NCBI GenBank assembly: GCA_033439265.1
Contig: JAVTVX010000019.1
Location: 19,246,039 to 19,310,038, forward strand
Source: Dillenia suffruticosa
Taxonomy: Eukaryota > Streptophyta > Magnoliopsida > Dilleniales > Dilleniaceae
DNA: 64,000 bases
Direction: 5' to 3'
Positions 1-12,770 of this stretch are shown piece after piece. The position numbers and the translations under genes were made by a program. How positions within the stretch are numbered: position 1 is the stretch's first letter; every line of letters starts with the position of its first letter. The notes beneath the pieces are model-generated. The model was given only the letters and a program-made list of their open reading frames with translations. It did not search any database and was not told the origin of the DNA.

Positions 1-540
1 ATCTGTGTAGAATGGTATCACACTGGTTTCCCTTGCACCTGAACCAGTTCAGAAGCAATTCAAAATGCTTGATCTGATCATTTGATATCTTATATTGCTA
101 TTATAGATCAATGTTAATCAAACACCAGTTGGTAGGGGTCAGAGGTGCTAGCCTAGACAAAGTAGTCTTGCTTGATGTCCAAAGCATTTTGCTTTTCCTT
201 GATTTCCCAAGGTTCCGGGCATCTAGAATATGTTTTGACAGTGCTAGGCCATAGTTTCAGTTTATAGTTTTTACTTTTTCCCCCCTTCAATGTGGGTGAC
301 TATTGCATCACTAAATATTCATCTCATCTTTAATATGATCTTCCCTTTTCTACCCTTGAGCAATTCACTTTCAGTTGAAGGTTCATTGATGGATCTGTAA
401 CCAGCTTTAAATAAGTATTTCAGGCCTCTTTGGCCCCTGCTGTAGGAGAGGAATAATCTTTTACTTTCTCTTTATGCTATTTATGTAGATTCAGGTACTT
501 CTCGGTTATGTTTGTATATTATACCATGGTTGGTATTGCC

Positions 541-1004
541 CATGGTGCTTCTTTTTATTTTGGAATAACACTAAGGTCCTGTATTTTGCTGTTTTACATT
601 TGAGTACCTATAGTAATCTTTCTGTAATGTAGGACCACAGCCTTTTTTTTTTTTAATAATCAATGGACTTTGTCAATGGGACTAATGGAAAGTGTGACTA
701 TGTGTTCCCTTTTTCCCCACAACATGGAGTTGAGCTATTGCTGATGTAGCAGTTTTAACCTCATATAACCCATGGTGCTTCTTTTTATTTTGGGATAACA
801 CTGAGGACCTGTATTTTGCTGTTTTACATTTGAGTACCTATAGTAATCTTTCTGTAATGTAGGACCACAGCCTCTGTTTTTTTTCTTTTAATAAATCAGT
901 GGACTCTGTCAATGGGACTAATGGAAAGTTTGCCTGTGTTCCCTTTTTCCCCACAACATGGAGTTGAGCTATTTCTGATGTAGCAGTTTTAACCTCATAT
1001 AACC
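541..1004. repeat. Direct tandem duplication, about 230 bp x 2
   Basis: The block starting CATGGTGCTTCTTTTTATTT at 541 restarts at 771. Both copies run through the same landmarks (a run of Ts, TCAATGGGACTAATGGAAAG, AACATGGAGTTGAGCTATT) to CTCATATAACC. They differ at only a few positions and by a short length difference in the T-run, so the duplication is fairly recent. It lies in the presumed golgin intron. Confidence 0.85.
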
Positions 1005-1087
1005 CAATGAAGATTCTCTGTCAATGTGACATTATTTTATCGAGCCGAGACTATTCCTACAGAGTCTAAGCACTTTGTAGAGCCCAT

Positions 1088-1484
1088 GCATCATCTTCAA
1101 CCTCTAGCAGGAACCTCAACCATAGTCCATTGTCAGCAAAAGTCGAGCTTTCAAAAGGAAATTTGCAAAAGATTACTCTCAGAGCTTCAGGGACTATGCT
1201 TCGATGGATTAATGGAAAAGGTGGCAATGGCAGATGATGGCAGCAGTGGGTGCTAAAATAATGCTGTCTGGATGAGGTTCAAGATATCTGAAGAGGATGC
1301 ATGAGGTTTACAGTGTGCTTCTTTGTCGTCTTCAACCTCTTGCAGGAATCTCAGCCATCATTGCCACCCCAAGTTTAACTTTCAAAAGGAAACTTTTGAA
1401 AGGTAACTCAGAGTGTCTGGAATTATGCTCCAATGGATCAAAGGAAAGGGCAGCAGGATGATGGCGGCAGTGGGTTGAGATGAA
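1088..1484. repeat. Diverged direct duplication, about 165 bp x 2
   Basis: Sequence at about 1088-1256 (TCTTCAACCTCTAGCAGGAA ... GGCAGCAGTGGG) is repeated in diverged form at about 1326-1484 (TCTTCAACCTCTTGCAGGAA ... GGCGGCAGTGGG), offset about 240 bp. The two copies differ much more than the 541-1004 pair, so this event is older. No coding function is apparent. Confidence 0.6.
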
Positions 1485-2214
1485 ATTCGTGGCGAGTGTT
1501 GAAATGTTCCAGAATATGCCACTCTCATTTTCACCCTTTTTTCGTTCTCCCCTATTTCTCTTCTTTTATTGAAGTGAATGATGGTGGTTGAGATGGATGG
1601 AAATGCTGTTGTTGGCTGCAAGGGTGAGGACTTTGTTGCAAGTGACAATCTCTGCAATGGCTTTGATGGTGGTTGGTAAGGTTGCTTGCTGGAGATTACG
1701 ATGAAAGAAGTCTTAGTTCTGAGGTTGAAAACAATGCAGTTGTGCTAGAGACTGATGATGCTGGATGAGATTTGTGATGACATGAGGATGATAAATGTCC
1801 AATGGGTATTCAAATAGCTGAAGTCTCTTTCCATCTAGCTTCTTCCTCTTTGCTGCTCTCAACAACTTCAAGCTCCAAAAACTTTGAAATTGATGGCTTG
1901 TTTGGCTTTGGATTTGGACCGATTTGAAGGGAATTAGGGTTTCTTGATTAAATAATCTTGTTCTTTTATATGTAGGTCATTTGTTTGCATGATGTTCGAG
2001 ACTAGTGCTAAACACTGTAGAAATATTCTTGGTCAAGTAGAATAATTCCATGTGGACAAAAAGAGGGACTTAAGAATCAAAGTTGCTTGGTCAGCAACAG
2101 CTAAGCTCCATGCTGGCAAAACAATAGTTCAGATAGACAATCTCCATGTAGTTCCATTGACGCAGCTTGATTGAAAAACAAAATGCTAGTTCTGGTTCTA
2201 CATTACAATGGTAG

Positions 2215-2248
<34 letters not shown>

Positions 2249-2522
2249 TTACAGGTACTCAAACGTTAAAAAAGAGCAGCAAAGTACCAGTCCTTTTGTG
2301 ATTAGCTCTTCTTCTTCAAGGTCTCATGTCATTAGTGTCACTACTAGACATTTTAATGCCCTAAGTGAGAACTACTTCCATAGCTGATATTGTAGTAAAA
2401 AGTTTAGAATTCTGGATTTTATCCCCTTGATGTGAGAATATAAACAGGTTTCTGTGCTGTTATTTATTTATTTATTTATTTTTAAATATTCTTTGGTAAT
2501 AATCACATCAACTTTCTCATAG

Positions 2523-5363
2523 GATGCAAAGCAGCAAATCGAGATGGTTCAACATGAAAAGGAAGAAATACTAGGAAAGCTTTTGCAAGCTGAAAGGATG
2601 GTTGTAGAAGGGAAAAACAGAGTAAACAAGCTTGAGGAAGACAATGAAAAACTACGTCGTGCTATTGACCAAAGCATGACTCGACTCAATAGGATGTCTA
2701 TGGATTCGGACTATCTTGTGGACAGGTTCTATGCTTTTTAGTTGTGAATTGAAATTCTTTTGTTTCTTAAGTTTAGATGTTATTTATGTGTTAATGAAGG
2801 TACCTATACCATTTTGTTATAGTGTTCTTGTTGCTGGAATCTGAAATTCTTTGGGACCATATACCTGTTGTCTGAAAATCTTGTAACTGGTGTAGAGTGA
2901 ATTGATTTTGTTTTTCAATTGACTTGTTCCAGTTTTCTGTTAGAAATTAGTACATGGCAAATTATGCATATCCCATTAAGCATCCCTAACCTAGACAAGT
3001 ATATGCATGTCTATGCCCTCTTTGTAAGAGTGCAGATTCCTGTATGGTTGCATATTAGTTTTGATACATCATTTTCATTCAATTTTACTAGAGTTATTTA
3101 GACTTTTGGGTGGTTATTGAAGAAAAGGAAAATGGTAAAACTTTGAGTTGCTACTTCTACCTTCCATCATTACATTATATTGGCCATGGATGACCATTAA
3201 TGACCACTGCACCAATGTCACTCATGCACATCTCAGCATGCCATCTACTCTCGTATGTGCATTCATGCATGTGTTTGTATAAAAGCAAGCATGAGACTTT
3301 CCAAGCACACATATAAGCAATTCAAGATATCAAAAACGTTTTCTTGGACAAGATCTAGGCATTTTATGGTGGTTTTGAATGGACATGAGGTTTAGGACTC
3401 AAAATGCGACAAAGAAAAGTAAAACTACATTACTGCCATTACGTTGGTTTTGCTTATCATGCCCCTTTTGCTCTCTCATTTCAATATAGCTAATGTGGAG
3501 ACTGCATGACAAGTCCTGTTTCAGAGGATTAGTGCTGTAAATCCCACCATTTATACTTAAATACCACTACAGCTATAAATCTTATCAATGTACATGGATC
3601 ACCTCCTTTATAGCCTTATAATCCAGCTTGTTGACCGTCCTGATGTTTCTATTATTATTGGATTAGCACTGTTTAGTTGTTTGACATATGAGTAGTTTAA
3701 AATATGCTTCAAAGCTCTTTATTATCTTGCTTGATCACTAATCATTGATTTATTAAAATATGGAATGGAAGTTGAAATGAAATTACTGGCAATGTTGGCA
3801 GACGCATTGTAATCAAACTACTGGTGACCTACTTTCAGAGACATCACAGCAAAGAGGTAAGCTATTCTGATGAGTATTTTTGGTTTACTATTTCCACGAG
3901 TGTCTTATGGGCCTGTGAGTGACATGGAAAAGGATTAAGGTAGTAGTGTTTTGTTGATGGTAGTTCTGTCATTTGCTTTTGTTACTTCTATCCGAAACAA
4001 CTGTTTCAGGCCTCACTCTGATCAAGGATTTGCTTGTGGGACTGAACTAAGAGCCCCGGCAATACAGACTCCTGATGTCTCTCTGACCAAAATAATCTAG
4101 GGATATTAGCTCCTTGGAGCAAAGAGTCCCACCTATGGATGTGACAGTGATCTCACATTTGAGGTCCGAGTCATTTTAGTTCTAGACTTGAGACATTTAA
4201 CTTTCCTTAATCCTGGATTCTGTGCCCCTTATGAGTTGGTAATTTAACAACTATGGCTTACAAATTATTCCCTTATCTTTTTCTTTCTCTGTTGATGCTT
4301 GGTGGGGTGCTGCTTCTAGTTGTTGATAATTGTCAAGTTCCTATTGACGATAATTCCAACTTTTCTTTGGCAACTTTTTCAGGTCCTGGAACTTATGGTT
4401 CGCATGCTTGGATTCTCTGATGAAGATAAACAGAGGATTGGTGTTGCCCAGCAAGGTTCAGGTAAAGGTGTTGTTCGTGGTGTTTTAGGCCTGCCTGGGC
4501 GGTTAGTTGGCGGGATTCTGGGAGGTACTTCAGCTGAAGCACAAGCAAATGCAGCATCAGATAACCAGGTAAGTTATCACATATTTATTTATTTATTTAT
4601 TGATAGAACACCTTTGTTATGTTTATTCTGTCCCAAGAGACTTATGCCTATCTAGCTTCCATGTCTCTGTCTTACTCCAACACTGCATCATATGAAAGTA
4701 TTTCTTTCTTGAGATGTACAACGGTTGGGAGGACAGATTGAATAGAACTTTTAAGTCCTAAATGATGGTCAAATAGTTGCATGAGTTCTTGTACAAAGTT
4801 TAGGTACTCCTGCATGAATTCCATCAGGTTGGATTCAAGCAGACCTTGTATGATGAACTCGCAGCAAAGGAATCAGCTTGTATCACATGGAACCGTGATG
4901 CTTAATACACAATTTAAAAGCAGCATTAGAATCCAAGACACTTGGCATCTTCTTTGACTGATAATTGTTTCCGAGCAAAAATACTTAAAATAGATTGAGT
5001 GTGATGTTTTCATTACTTTTGCAGTCATTTGCGGATCTGTGGGTTGATTTCCTTCTGAAGGAGACCGAGGAAAGAGAGAGGAGAGAAGCCGGAGAGGCCA
5101 GTGGGGCTTCAAAAGATCTCCCAGCGAGAAGCCCTAGTTTCTCCGGGTCTACTGTTACACCAGTGCCAGATTATAGAACAAGCCCAATTGCATCCACTTC
5201 TGATATTTCTAGATTGAATGCATCTGCGTATCAGAGTCTGAGCCCTCAATCATCTCGTGGGAGCTTATATCAGTCTGAACATTCTGATTCTGAGTTCGCT
5301 GCCGTTCCTCTAAGATCTTCTGAAAGCAGTTCTCGAATCTCAAGATTGCTTCCGAAATATTGA
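2523..5363 (+). CDS. GC4: Golgin with GRIP-related ARF-binding (GRAB) domain, C-terminal exons
   Basis: Four exons are readable: 2523-2725, 3802-3856, 4383-4568 and 5025-5363 (TGA), all GT-AG with matching phase, giving the last 260 residues. The first encodes coiled coil (KEEILGKLLQAERMVVEG, then NRVNKLEEDNEKLRRAID). The second and third encode the conserved block RRIVIKLLVTYFQRHHSKE followed by VLELMVRMLGFSDEDKQRIG. That is the GRAB region of plant golgin candidates GC3/GC4 (GDAP1 type), which binds ARF GTPase and places the coiled-coil tether on Golgi membranes. A glycine-rich stretch (GLPGRLVGGILGG) and a Ser-rich tail follow, as in the family. The N-terminal coiled coil lies outside the window. 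GC3 and GC4 are duplicates in Arabidopsis, so the exact paralogue symbol is a guess. It converges on the reticulon gene. Confidence 0.88.
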
Positions 5364-5814
5364 TAACGTGTAATTATTTGAGGTATAGTATTTTTGGGTT
5401 TTTTTTTGTGAATGTCAGTCATATAATATTATTATTCAATCAATTCATTCATCCATTGATTCAAAATAGATTTATGTGGCTTGATTAGACCATATAACAA
5501 GCTTCCACTCTGGCTGGGGAAGAGCACTTTTTTGTTTTCGACATTGAACGTGGTTCACGTGAAATGTTGTAGAGAATTTGGGCCTTAAAAGGGGCAGTGT
5601 GCAATGACCCTTCATATTGCCATGGAAGTTTTGGTGACATGAAATTGATAACCGTAAGTTCATATTTTTTGTTTTTTGGGTGCCATGGAAATCATACCCA
5701 CCGATTAGAGTTATATGTCAATTATTCCGGTTTGAGTTGTTGGGCTTTTTTTGGGGGAAAGTTTTCACAATGTAGATATTCATTCTCTGAGTTTTGAATT
5801 GAGTCTCTTTTTTG

Positions 5815-5990
5815 TATTATACAAATTGTATTTAAAATTATGTTTTGATTAATTCGGTTCGGTACTTGTAGTGATCCATTTAAGTGGGTTATCCTCTTAG
5901 CATAGTTTTTTCATATTCAAACGGCGAATCGAACTCGAAAACTTAATTAAAGAAGTTAGCATTATATTTCGTTAGGTTAACTTGTATGTT
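5815..5990 (-). mobile_element. SINE-like dispersed repeat copy
   Basis: On the minus strand this has a GTTCGATTCG-like B-box motif followed by an ATTAATCAAAACATAATT tail block and an A-rich end. That layout is shared with the copies at 21960-22150 and 22204-22386. Ends were estimated by eye. Confidence 0.45.
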
Positions 5991-7690
5991 GGTGTTTTGA
6001 ACCGAGTGTTTGATTGGTTAAAAGACTCATCGCCTTTCTCACTAGACTTGACCAACCGTGGGTTGATGATACCTCAAGTACTTCGTGTGCACTATTGTCA
6101 GTTCATTTTTTTTTTTTTCCTTTTATTTTTACGAGCTTCTTCCCCGTGGATCTTGCATTACTTAGGTAGTTTTTTTACTGGGCTTGCGACTTGATTATGG
6201 GCCTCATTTGGCCAAAATTTTGTATCCTTGTGTTTCCCATGCAGATGATGGCCTAAGCAGGCGCCAAGACGGGCAGAGTATTATGTACAGCTGTGCCCTG
6301 GGATGGACTTGAGCAGTATTGGGGCCAGTACATCATTTAGGACCCAGCCCATTATGGATGATGTGCCAAACATGGGCTGGCCATGCCCAATCCCCATATT
6401 TTCCGACCTTCGAAGGGGCCTGACCTTGACTACCCTACTGTCCACAAAAGCCCGCCATTGTCCGTTTGGTAGGGTGCACATTATCCTTTCGGGTTAAAAC
6501 GGGCCTTGGATTTTTGAATGAGTCGTCGATTTTCAGAACACTTGAAACTCCCTTTTTTGGTTCCTTCGCTTCAAACCTAACTAATCCAGCTCGAGAGGAT
6601 TGCTCTTCTAACATCTTTTTTACATTTTTAAGGCTTAAATCCAAAATCTTGGTTAAAAAAATCTAATACCGTCACTAAACCCACTTGATGTTTATTTTTC
6701 ATGACATTTTATACCATCTCCATCTGTAACCATTATTTGTCCTAACCTAAGTATTTCATCCACCAATTAAGATGCGCTTCAGAAACCTCATTAAAATGTG
6801 AAAATTTTGCTTCAACTGATCCCTAATCTGTCTTAATTTACTTGACATTTTCAACAACACTGAAGTTTTTGGTAAGAAATATAAGATTGTGCAAGTAAAA
6901 TTCAAATTTCCATATAAAGATTCAAATTATTATTAATATATATTTTATTAAAAAATGTTAGGCCTTACCTAAATTAAGCTAATATCCACTTTTTCAAACT
7001 GGGGCCTAAAAGGACCCACATACCCATAATAATGTAAGCTTTACAGGTTGTACCAAACAAAAAATGTAAGCTTTACAGGGTGAGCGCCACAGAACACACA
7101 ACTGCCTCTCAGGATCACAACATTAGCAAATGAAATGCAAAGAAATAAATGGCAAACTCATTATGTCGCAAAAGTAGGAAACCAAAAGAAAGAAAACAAA
7201 CAAATAAAAAGGATTCGAGGCTGGTCTACGTTATCTGTAAATGGAGAATAAGACTTTTAATTTGACCCATAAATCTTGTACGCGCTCGTACTCACTAACA
7301 TGCATTCTAGATGAGGGTTTTGAGCATACTCAATTGATACAATCTCTCTTTCCTCAAAGATTTCGAGTTCGAATCTCTTCTATGTATCTAAAAAAAAGAT
7401 AAAAAAAAAACCACTAGATGATCAGGAGATAGATGGATTTTCAGCATCAATCAATGTGTAATGAACAATTGTACTCCAGTTGATGTCTTAATTCTTTTCC
7501 TACTGGTCACTCTACATTAAGAACAAATGAATGCTAATTCAAGGAACGAATAACCTTAAAAGTTGAAGACCAAGGGCCAGCAGTTCGTGAAATAGAGACT
7601 TCACAATTTGTGTCTACATGTGATTCACTTGTCAACTAATCTGCAGCTTACACCAAGTCCTTTTCTACGGTAGTTCATCTAATCAACCAG

Positions 7691-7806
7691 AAAGTATTTC
7701 ACGTCCCCAAGTGAACAACTAGTGGTATAAACCCCCCCTCCCCCAACCTGATAATTCCATATTCAAATCCTTGTATAACAAAAAAAAAAAAGAAAAAGAA
7801 TTTCAC
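7691..7806 (+). mobile_element. Short SINE with 12-bp target-site duplication
   Basis: A body of about 92 bp (7703-7794) carries an A-box-like TAGTGGTATAAA, a pyrimidine/C-rich middle, a B-box-like ATTCAAATCC and a poly-A tail. It is flanked by AAAGTATTTCAC (7691-7702) and AAAGAATTTCAC (7795-7806), a 12-bp duplication with one mismatch. The same body is found reversed at 20093-20179 and, more diverged, at 45199-45305. Confidence 0.6.
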
Positions 7807-8027
7807 AACAATATTGGTATCCTCCAACAAATATAGTCTAGGGAAAAGGAAAAAAATCAATCTCTCTCTCCCAAGGTACAAGCATCAACTTACAGGAGAC
7901 GAGTTTTGCTAGTCATATGAAGCAAATGGGTCAATCCAGATACATGAAAAATATTTTCATTATGCATCCCAAAAATTGACACAGTATAAGTAGATAGAAC
8001 CATCAGACAGTCAACCTAATGAATAAA

Positions 8028-8180
8028 GGTGTTAGATCCCTTAATTAAGCCCCGAATTCAAAACTTGAGAGTAGAAAAGATGACGTCTAGAGAATTGCCT
8101 TTAAAATGGGCCCAACAAGCGATCGAATCAAATTAATCGGAATATGACTCCTCAATTGATATAACAGTGTAAAAAAAAAA
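8028..8180 (+). mobile_element. SINE-like dispersed repeat copy
   Basis: It shows the family landmarks: GTTAGATCCCTTAATTAAG, a B-box-like CGAATTCAAAACTT, TCGAATCAAATTAATCGGAA and a poly-A end near 8170. The ends are uncertain. Confidence 0.45.
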
Positions 8181-8652
8181 AATCCCACAAGTGGATAGAA
8201 TTTTTTGTCACAAAAATTTTTGGGAGGTGGGGGTTAAAGGAATGGATGAGATTACAGAAGCATGAATATGCCCAATAAAGTAAAATCAAGTTCCAAGAAC
8301 CAAGTCGATCACAATTAGGTAAAACTAGTTGAGATTTAATCAAACAGGCCAAAGAAATCAAAGTCAAAGCATGTACAGAGCACCATGTGATATCCATTAA
8401 TATTATCACAAAAAATCACCTAGAGATAAGGTGGAATGGGAATGCTGCCCATTGAGCATAACCAAAAGCCTACAACTCAATAGTAAAACCCAGGAAACAC
8501 CAAGTTCACCCAAACCTCAAAAAATTCCAACACAAAACGCATTCTTCTGGTAATTTCCCCCAAATTGAACACCATATCTTCAGCAAAAACAACCAGCATA
8601 AAATCTATGTCGTGATTGCAAAACCTGCAACATAAGGAATACCAAATTTCCT

Positions 8653-10703
8653 CTAAGCCCTTTTCTTGTTCAAGGATGGAAGCTTACACAACACCTTTGC
8701 ATCGAGTACTGCATACTGCTTCTTGATCTCAATTGTTGCCTTCTCTCCAAAGGAGTCAACCTGGTCCTCATATTTCTCATAGAACAATGGAACAGTGTGC
8801 AGCAAGACAAATACTGTTTTATAAAAAAAGAAAAAAAAAGTGGTCAAATCAGTGGCAGATCTACAAGTGAGAAGATATAATAACACTAGGGTTTCTATGG
8901 GGGGCAATGGGGAAACAGAGAGAAATGCTTTACTTCACAGTCCACCGCAATAGTCATGGGTCAGAGCAGCTCCACAATTTCATTTGACCAACTAAAAAAT
9001 ACAATATATTATACACACCCTATACTAAGTTTCCACAAAGTCATAAAAAGCCCCGCCAGTCACGGAGGAGTTTCCCCTTCAAAAGCCTAAGCCCGTGATA
9101 TTTACTCTAGAAAGCCAAGGCAAATTTCAAGATGATGGCTTTCAAAAAATTTTCCAAAATTCATTTTCCTATCAACTAGAAATTGGAAAACATGACCTTT
9201 TCACATCTAATATAATCTACGAGAGAATAATAGTTGATATCTTGAAAAATGACATACAAAAAAAAAGATTTTCATATGAAGAAATTCTCCATGGAAGGGT
9301 TTTTTAGCAAAATAAAACGAAAAATCTATATGTGAAAACCTATGAAGACCTAGATTGTAGATCCAATCAGCCAAAGGATACTCATATATCTTTAACCAGC
9401 TAAAACAACTTATATCCACAAATCATCAGCTAAATACAAAAAGAAAGCCAAACTCATCTTCCACTTACATATATAAAATAGGGTCAAAAAATTGCAGCAC
9501 TTCCCAACAATTGATGCAACCCACAAACCTGCAATGACCTGAACCAAAAAACCAAGATTCTCAACAGACAATCAAGAATGTAAAATGTAAACGCAAAAGC
9601 CCACTAATGACCAGCAAAGTTAACTGCTCCAATTGCATGGAAAGTATGCTGCCCAGAGCATGCTTGGAACCAAACCAAATCAACAAAGGTCCAATTCACT
9701 TGAACTAAATATTTTAATTGGAAATTTTTACTAGTGAAATCTCCAAAAGTAGAAACACCAAGATTTGTAATTTACTAGTGATTACAAAGTAATTACATTG
9801 GAAACTACCATCACTTCTAGAGCTCATTTGCAAATCACTTCTTCTTAAGGATACAAATACAGACAACTTAAGCTCTTAGAATTAAGCTCCACACTTCCCT
9901 CTTTTTTTTGGGGGGGGGGGGGCTTCCAATCAACCAAGATTGGAATCACGATCAAACTCCACATTTTTTTTTTGATAAAAATCTTTTGGTTCCAAGCAAT
10001 GAACAAAAAGCCCATGTCTCCAATTGTAGGAAAATTCGTAAAGTAACAAACAAATCACATCAATTTATACGACCAAAGCAGGTAAAACATACCGCAAGAA
10101 ATTTTTTGAGATCTTTCCCAGAAGCAATGTCCCGCAAAGTAGCAATAGCATAATTGATTTCCAACCTCAGAGCAGCCGCAATCTGCAGAAATGGTTCCTC
10201 CGGGAGATAAACGTCCGGTATCTTTGGGGGTAACCTAAAAAAATAAAATAAAATAAAATAAATGCATAAAAACCCTCAGAATTGGATATCAAGACGCATA
10301 GAGTGAGAGGATATAAGGAATTACTTGTTGATGAATTTAGAGGCATTGGACCAAAGGAATAAGATAGCAAGAGATAAAATGAGAACGTGGCAGATCAACG
10401 TGAGAAGATGATACTCCATTAATTCAAAAAGAACCCAAATTGCGGTTGCAACACCCAGTACGCCACCAGTCACCTTCTTGTCCCTCCATAAGAACACGTC
10501 GGCAGCTGCACCATTGACAACATGCATCAAATGAACTTAGAGTGAGAGAGAAAGAGAGAGATCAAATGAATATCATAATTCTAGAGAGAGACAAAGAGAC
10601 TAAGAAGGAGCAAGGAAGAGGGAGAGAATGAATCTCATAACGTTTAAGACAGATCAATGAATCAGAACTCTAGTCAGAGACTGTGTGCTGTGTGTGCATG
10701 TGT

Positions 10704-10747
<44 letters not shown>

Positions 10748-11022
10748 AAACGAATCTGATAACTATATTATTAGGAACACAATGAATCAAAATCATCAGA
10801 TCCAAAGATGGCGGAAGGAGGGAATTTACCTTTGCTACCACCAAGCACCTTGTGAACAGGTTTCTCTCTGCCGAAAAGCCTGAAAACCTTGTTCTTCACC
10901 GACGACGATTCGTCTTCCGAATCTGAATCCGACGACGATGATAACGAATCATCACCATGAAACTTCTCACTGATTTTCTCCATTAGCGATTCTTCCGATT
11001 TCGGGTGATCTGATTCCGCCAT
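8653..11022 (-). CDS. RTNLB5: Reticulon-like protein of the plant RTNLB family
   Basis: Five exons on the minus strand: 10830-11022, 10325-10505, 10093-10234, 9469-9538 and 8653-8813, all GT-AG in phase, encode 248 residues, the usual RTNLB size. The N terminus is acidic and Ser-rich ([16 protein letters not shown]). Next come VHKVLGGSK and [11 protein letters not shown], the entry to the reticulon homology domain. Two long hydrophobic hairpins follow: one around [18 protein letters not shown], the other around [18 protein letters not shown], separated by a loop of about 60 residues. The conserved tail contains [14 protein letters not shown] and ends KKRA without a classic KKXX position. RTNLB proteins wedge into the ER membrane and shape tubules. 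The start is the first ATG, at 11022, preceded by a CT-rich leader. RTNLB5 rather than RTNLB6 or others is inferred from gene order. Confidence 0.92.
10707..10745. repeat. (GA)n microsatellite in reticulon intron 1
   Basis: An uninterrupted AG dinucleotide run of about 39 bp lies within the 324-bp first intron of the reticulon gene. Confidence 0.95.
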
Positions 11023-12360
11023 TTTCTAGGGTTTCAAACCAAATTTGAATCAAATCCTCTCTGGTCTTTCTTTCTCTCTCTCTTTCTTGAGCCGTTCCTG
11101 TGCAATTGATTTCGAATGAGTGATTTAATGGGGTGTCTGATGAGTGGGACAAGATCAGGACCGTCCACTTGGATGACTGACGACGTTAATTTAAAATTTA
11201 GTGGCTAAGATTTGATTAAAATCAAATTCCATTTTGATTGGAATTTAGGAATTTGTAAATTAACCGACCAGATTTAAAGTGAGACACGTGGCTTGAACCT
11301 AGTGGCGATGAGAGGGTTGGGGCCGGCTACTTCTTTCGGCTTTCTCGTCATTCTGGGCCTCCGAGCTAGTCTAGATGTGGGTCCAACCCAAAGAAATTTC
11401 AACGTTACACTACATTTTTTTTTCGACCTCCTTAAATTTTACCCGATTAATCCGATCAAATATTATAGTATCTATTTTAAAAATTAATTCTTTCAAATCT
11501 TTTAAACTGCATTAATCAAATCAAACATTTAAGGATGACATTTGTTTTCCTTTTTAATTATATAAAAGTCGATTTCATAAAACATCCATAAAAATATTTT
11601 TATCTTAATTTTATATTGATTTACTAATTGATGTAACGTTTTTCTTCTCTCCAAATTAAAAATCAGTGATCATGATATGATATGAAATAAAATACAATAA
11701 CGTATCAACAGATAGTTAGGATGAAATATTAAATCTCTAACTAAATCTAGAATTTAAAATTTAAGAACGAAAAAATTATGTTGAAAGAATCATTCTCTAA
11801 ATAGAACTCCCATAGACGCTCAAATCAGATTAATCAGAATATATCTCTGAATATCGATGATAATACAAAAAAAGAGAATATAATAATACAAAAGATCCAT
11901 ATAATCATCTCTATTTAGTGAGATAAAAACTTGATTATTGTTGTTTTACAAGTTTACAGATTTCTATCCACTTTTATTGATATACTTTCTCTTTACTATT
12001 TTTTTCATTAAAAAATAAAATCCTTATGAATAAATATTAATTTTATTCATAAAACTAAAATATTATTATTCAATACTTTTTTATTTTATTTATTCAGTCC
12101 TTAATTTCTCAAATATTCCATTTTATAATTTGAAATTCATGACACATTTATATTTTTAAATATTAAGGCAAACAAAGATGGATATAATGCAAGCACGATA
12201 TTTCTTAATTTTGAAAATGCTCACTTTTGCATTTGTATATACAAGCTATTGTCATGCTCCTAAGCACAAAGCATTAGATTTTTCTTAGTTGAGAAAGCTC
12301 ATCAACCCAAATGCACCCTCTCTATCGAGAGCTAACCTAGCCAAGTTGTCACATGATTAC

Positions 12361-12362
<2 letters not shown>
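11023..12362. other. Upstream region of the reticulon gene; AT-rich repeats
   Basis: The first 100 bases hold the CT-rich leader and likely promoter of the minus-strand reticulon gene. The rest is AT-rich and non-coding, with a SINE-like copy at about 11690-11885. Confidence 0.5.
11690..11885 (+). mobile_element. SINE-like dispersed repeat copy
   Basis: Landmarks in family order: GATGAAATATTAAATCTCTA, AATTTAAGAACGAAAAAATT, TCTCTAAATAGAACTCCCAT, CAAATCAGATTAATCAGAAT, ATATCGATGATAATAC and an A-rich tail. It matches the copy with target duplications at 22204-22386 over most of its length. Confidence 0.55.

Positions 12363-12412
<50 letters not shown>
12363..12412. repeat. (GA)n microsatellite
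   Basis: About 50 bp of perfect GA dinucleotide repeat. Confidence 0.95.
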
Positions 12413-12415
<3 letters not shown>

Positions 12416-12670
12416 TCAATGAATTTCAGCTGTCACACGATTATCTGTTTATTTCCCCCTAGGGGCTTTTGGTCGTCTTTCAACTCTTGTAAGATTTCCC
12501 CAATCTTTGTTTGTCCTTTACCACGGAGCCACCCCCCTGATCATTCATTCCTTTGTCTTTCAGAGCCCGAAACACACATCTCCTCGATCGAATGACTAAA
12601 ACCCCATGCCTCCTCACTGTTAAGACTATAATGAGTAGAAATTAATTGCCACTTAGTAGCAACTAGTGAG

Positions 12671-12754
12671 GTGACCAAAAGGGGAAAAAATAAAAATAGA
12701 GGCGCCTAATTGGTGACCAAAAGGGGAAAAAATAAAAATAGAGGCACCTAATTA
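12671..12754. repeat. 42-bp direct tandem duplication
   Basis: The unit starting GTGACCAAAAGGGGAAAAAA occurs at 12671-12712 and again at 12713-12754, with one clear difference in the middle (GGCGCC versus GGCACC). It lies just left of the Mutator-like element. Confidence 0.85.
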
Positions 12755-12770
12755 ACAGTTGAATGGTGAT

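Larger units (their letters stand above)
1..2522 (+). other. Upstream intron sequence of the golgin gene
   Basis: No open frame here looks like golgin coding sequence, and the first recognisable golgin exon is preceded by an AG acceptor at 2521-2522. I read the stretch as one long intron, or intron plus unrecognised sequence, of a gene beginning left of the window. It holds two local duplications (541-1004 and 1088-1484) and a TA microsatellite near 2218-2245. The short frame at 1026-1256 lies inside a duplicated block and resembles no family I know. Confidence 0.5.
5364..8652. other. Convergent intergenic region between golgin and reticulon genes
   Basis: No gene is seen. The stretch holds the golgin 3' UTR, SINE-like copies near 5815-5990, 7300-7400, 7703-7794 and 8028-8175, and the reticulon 3' UTR. 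Short overlapping frames at 6281-6666 lie in GC-richer sequence and resemble nothing I recognise. Confidence 0.5.
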
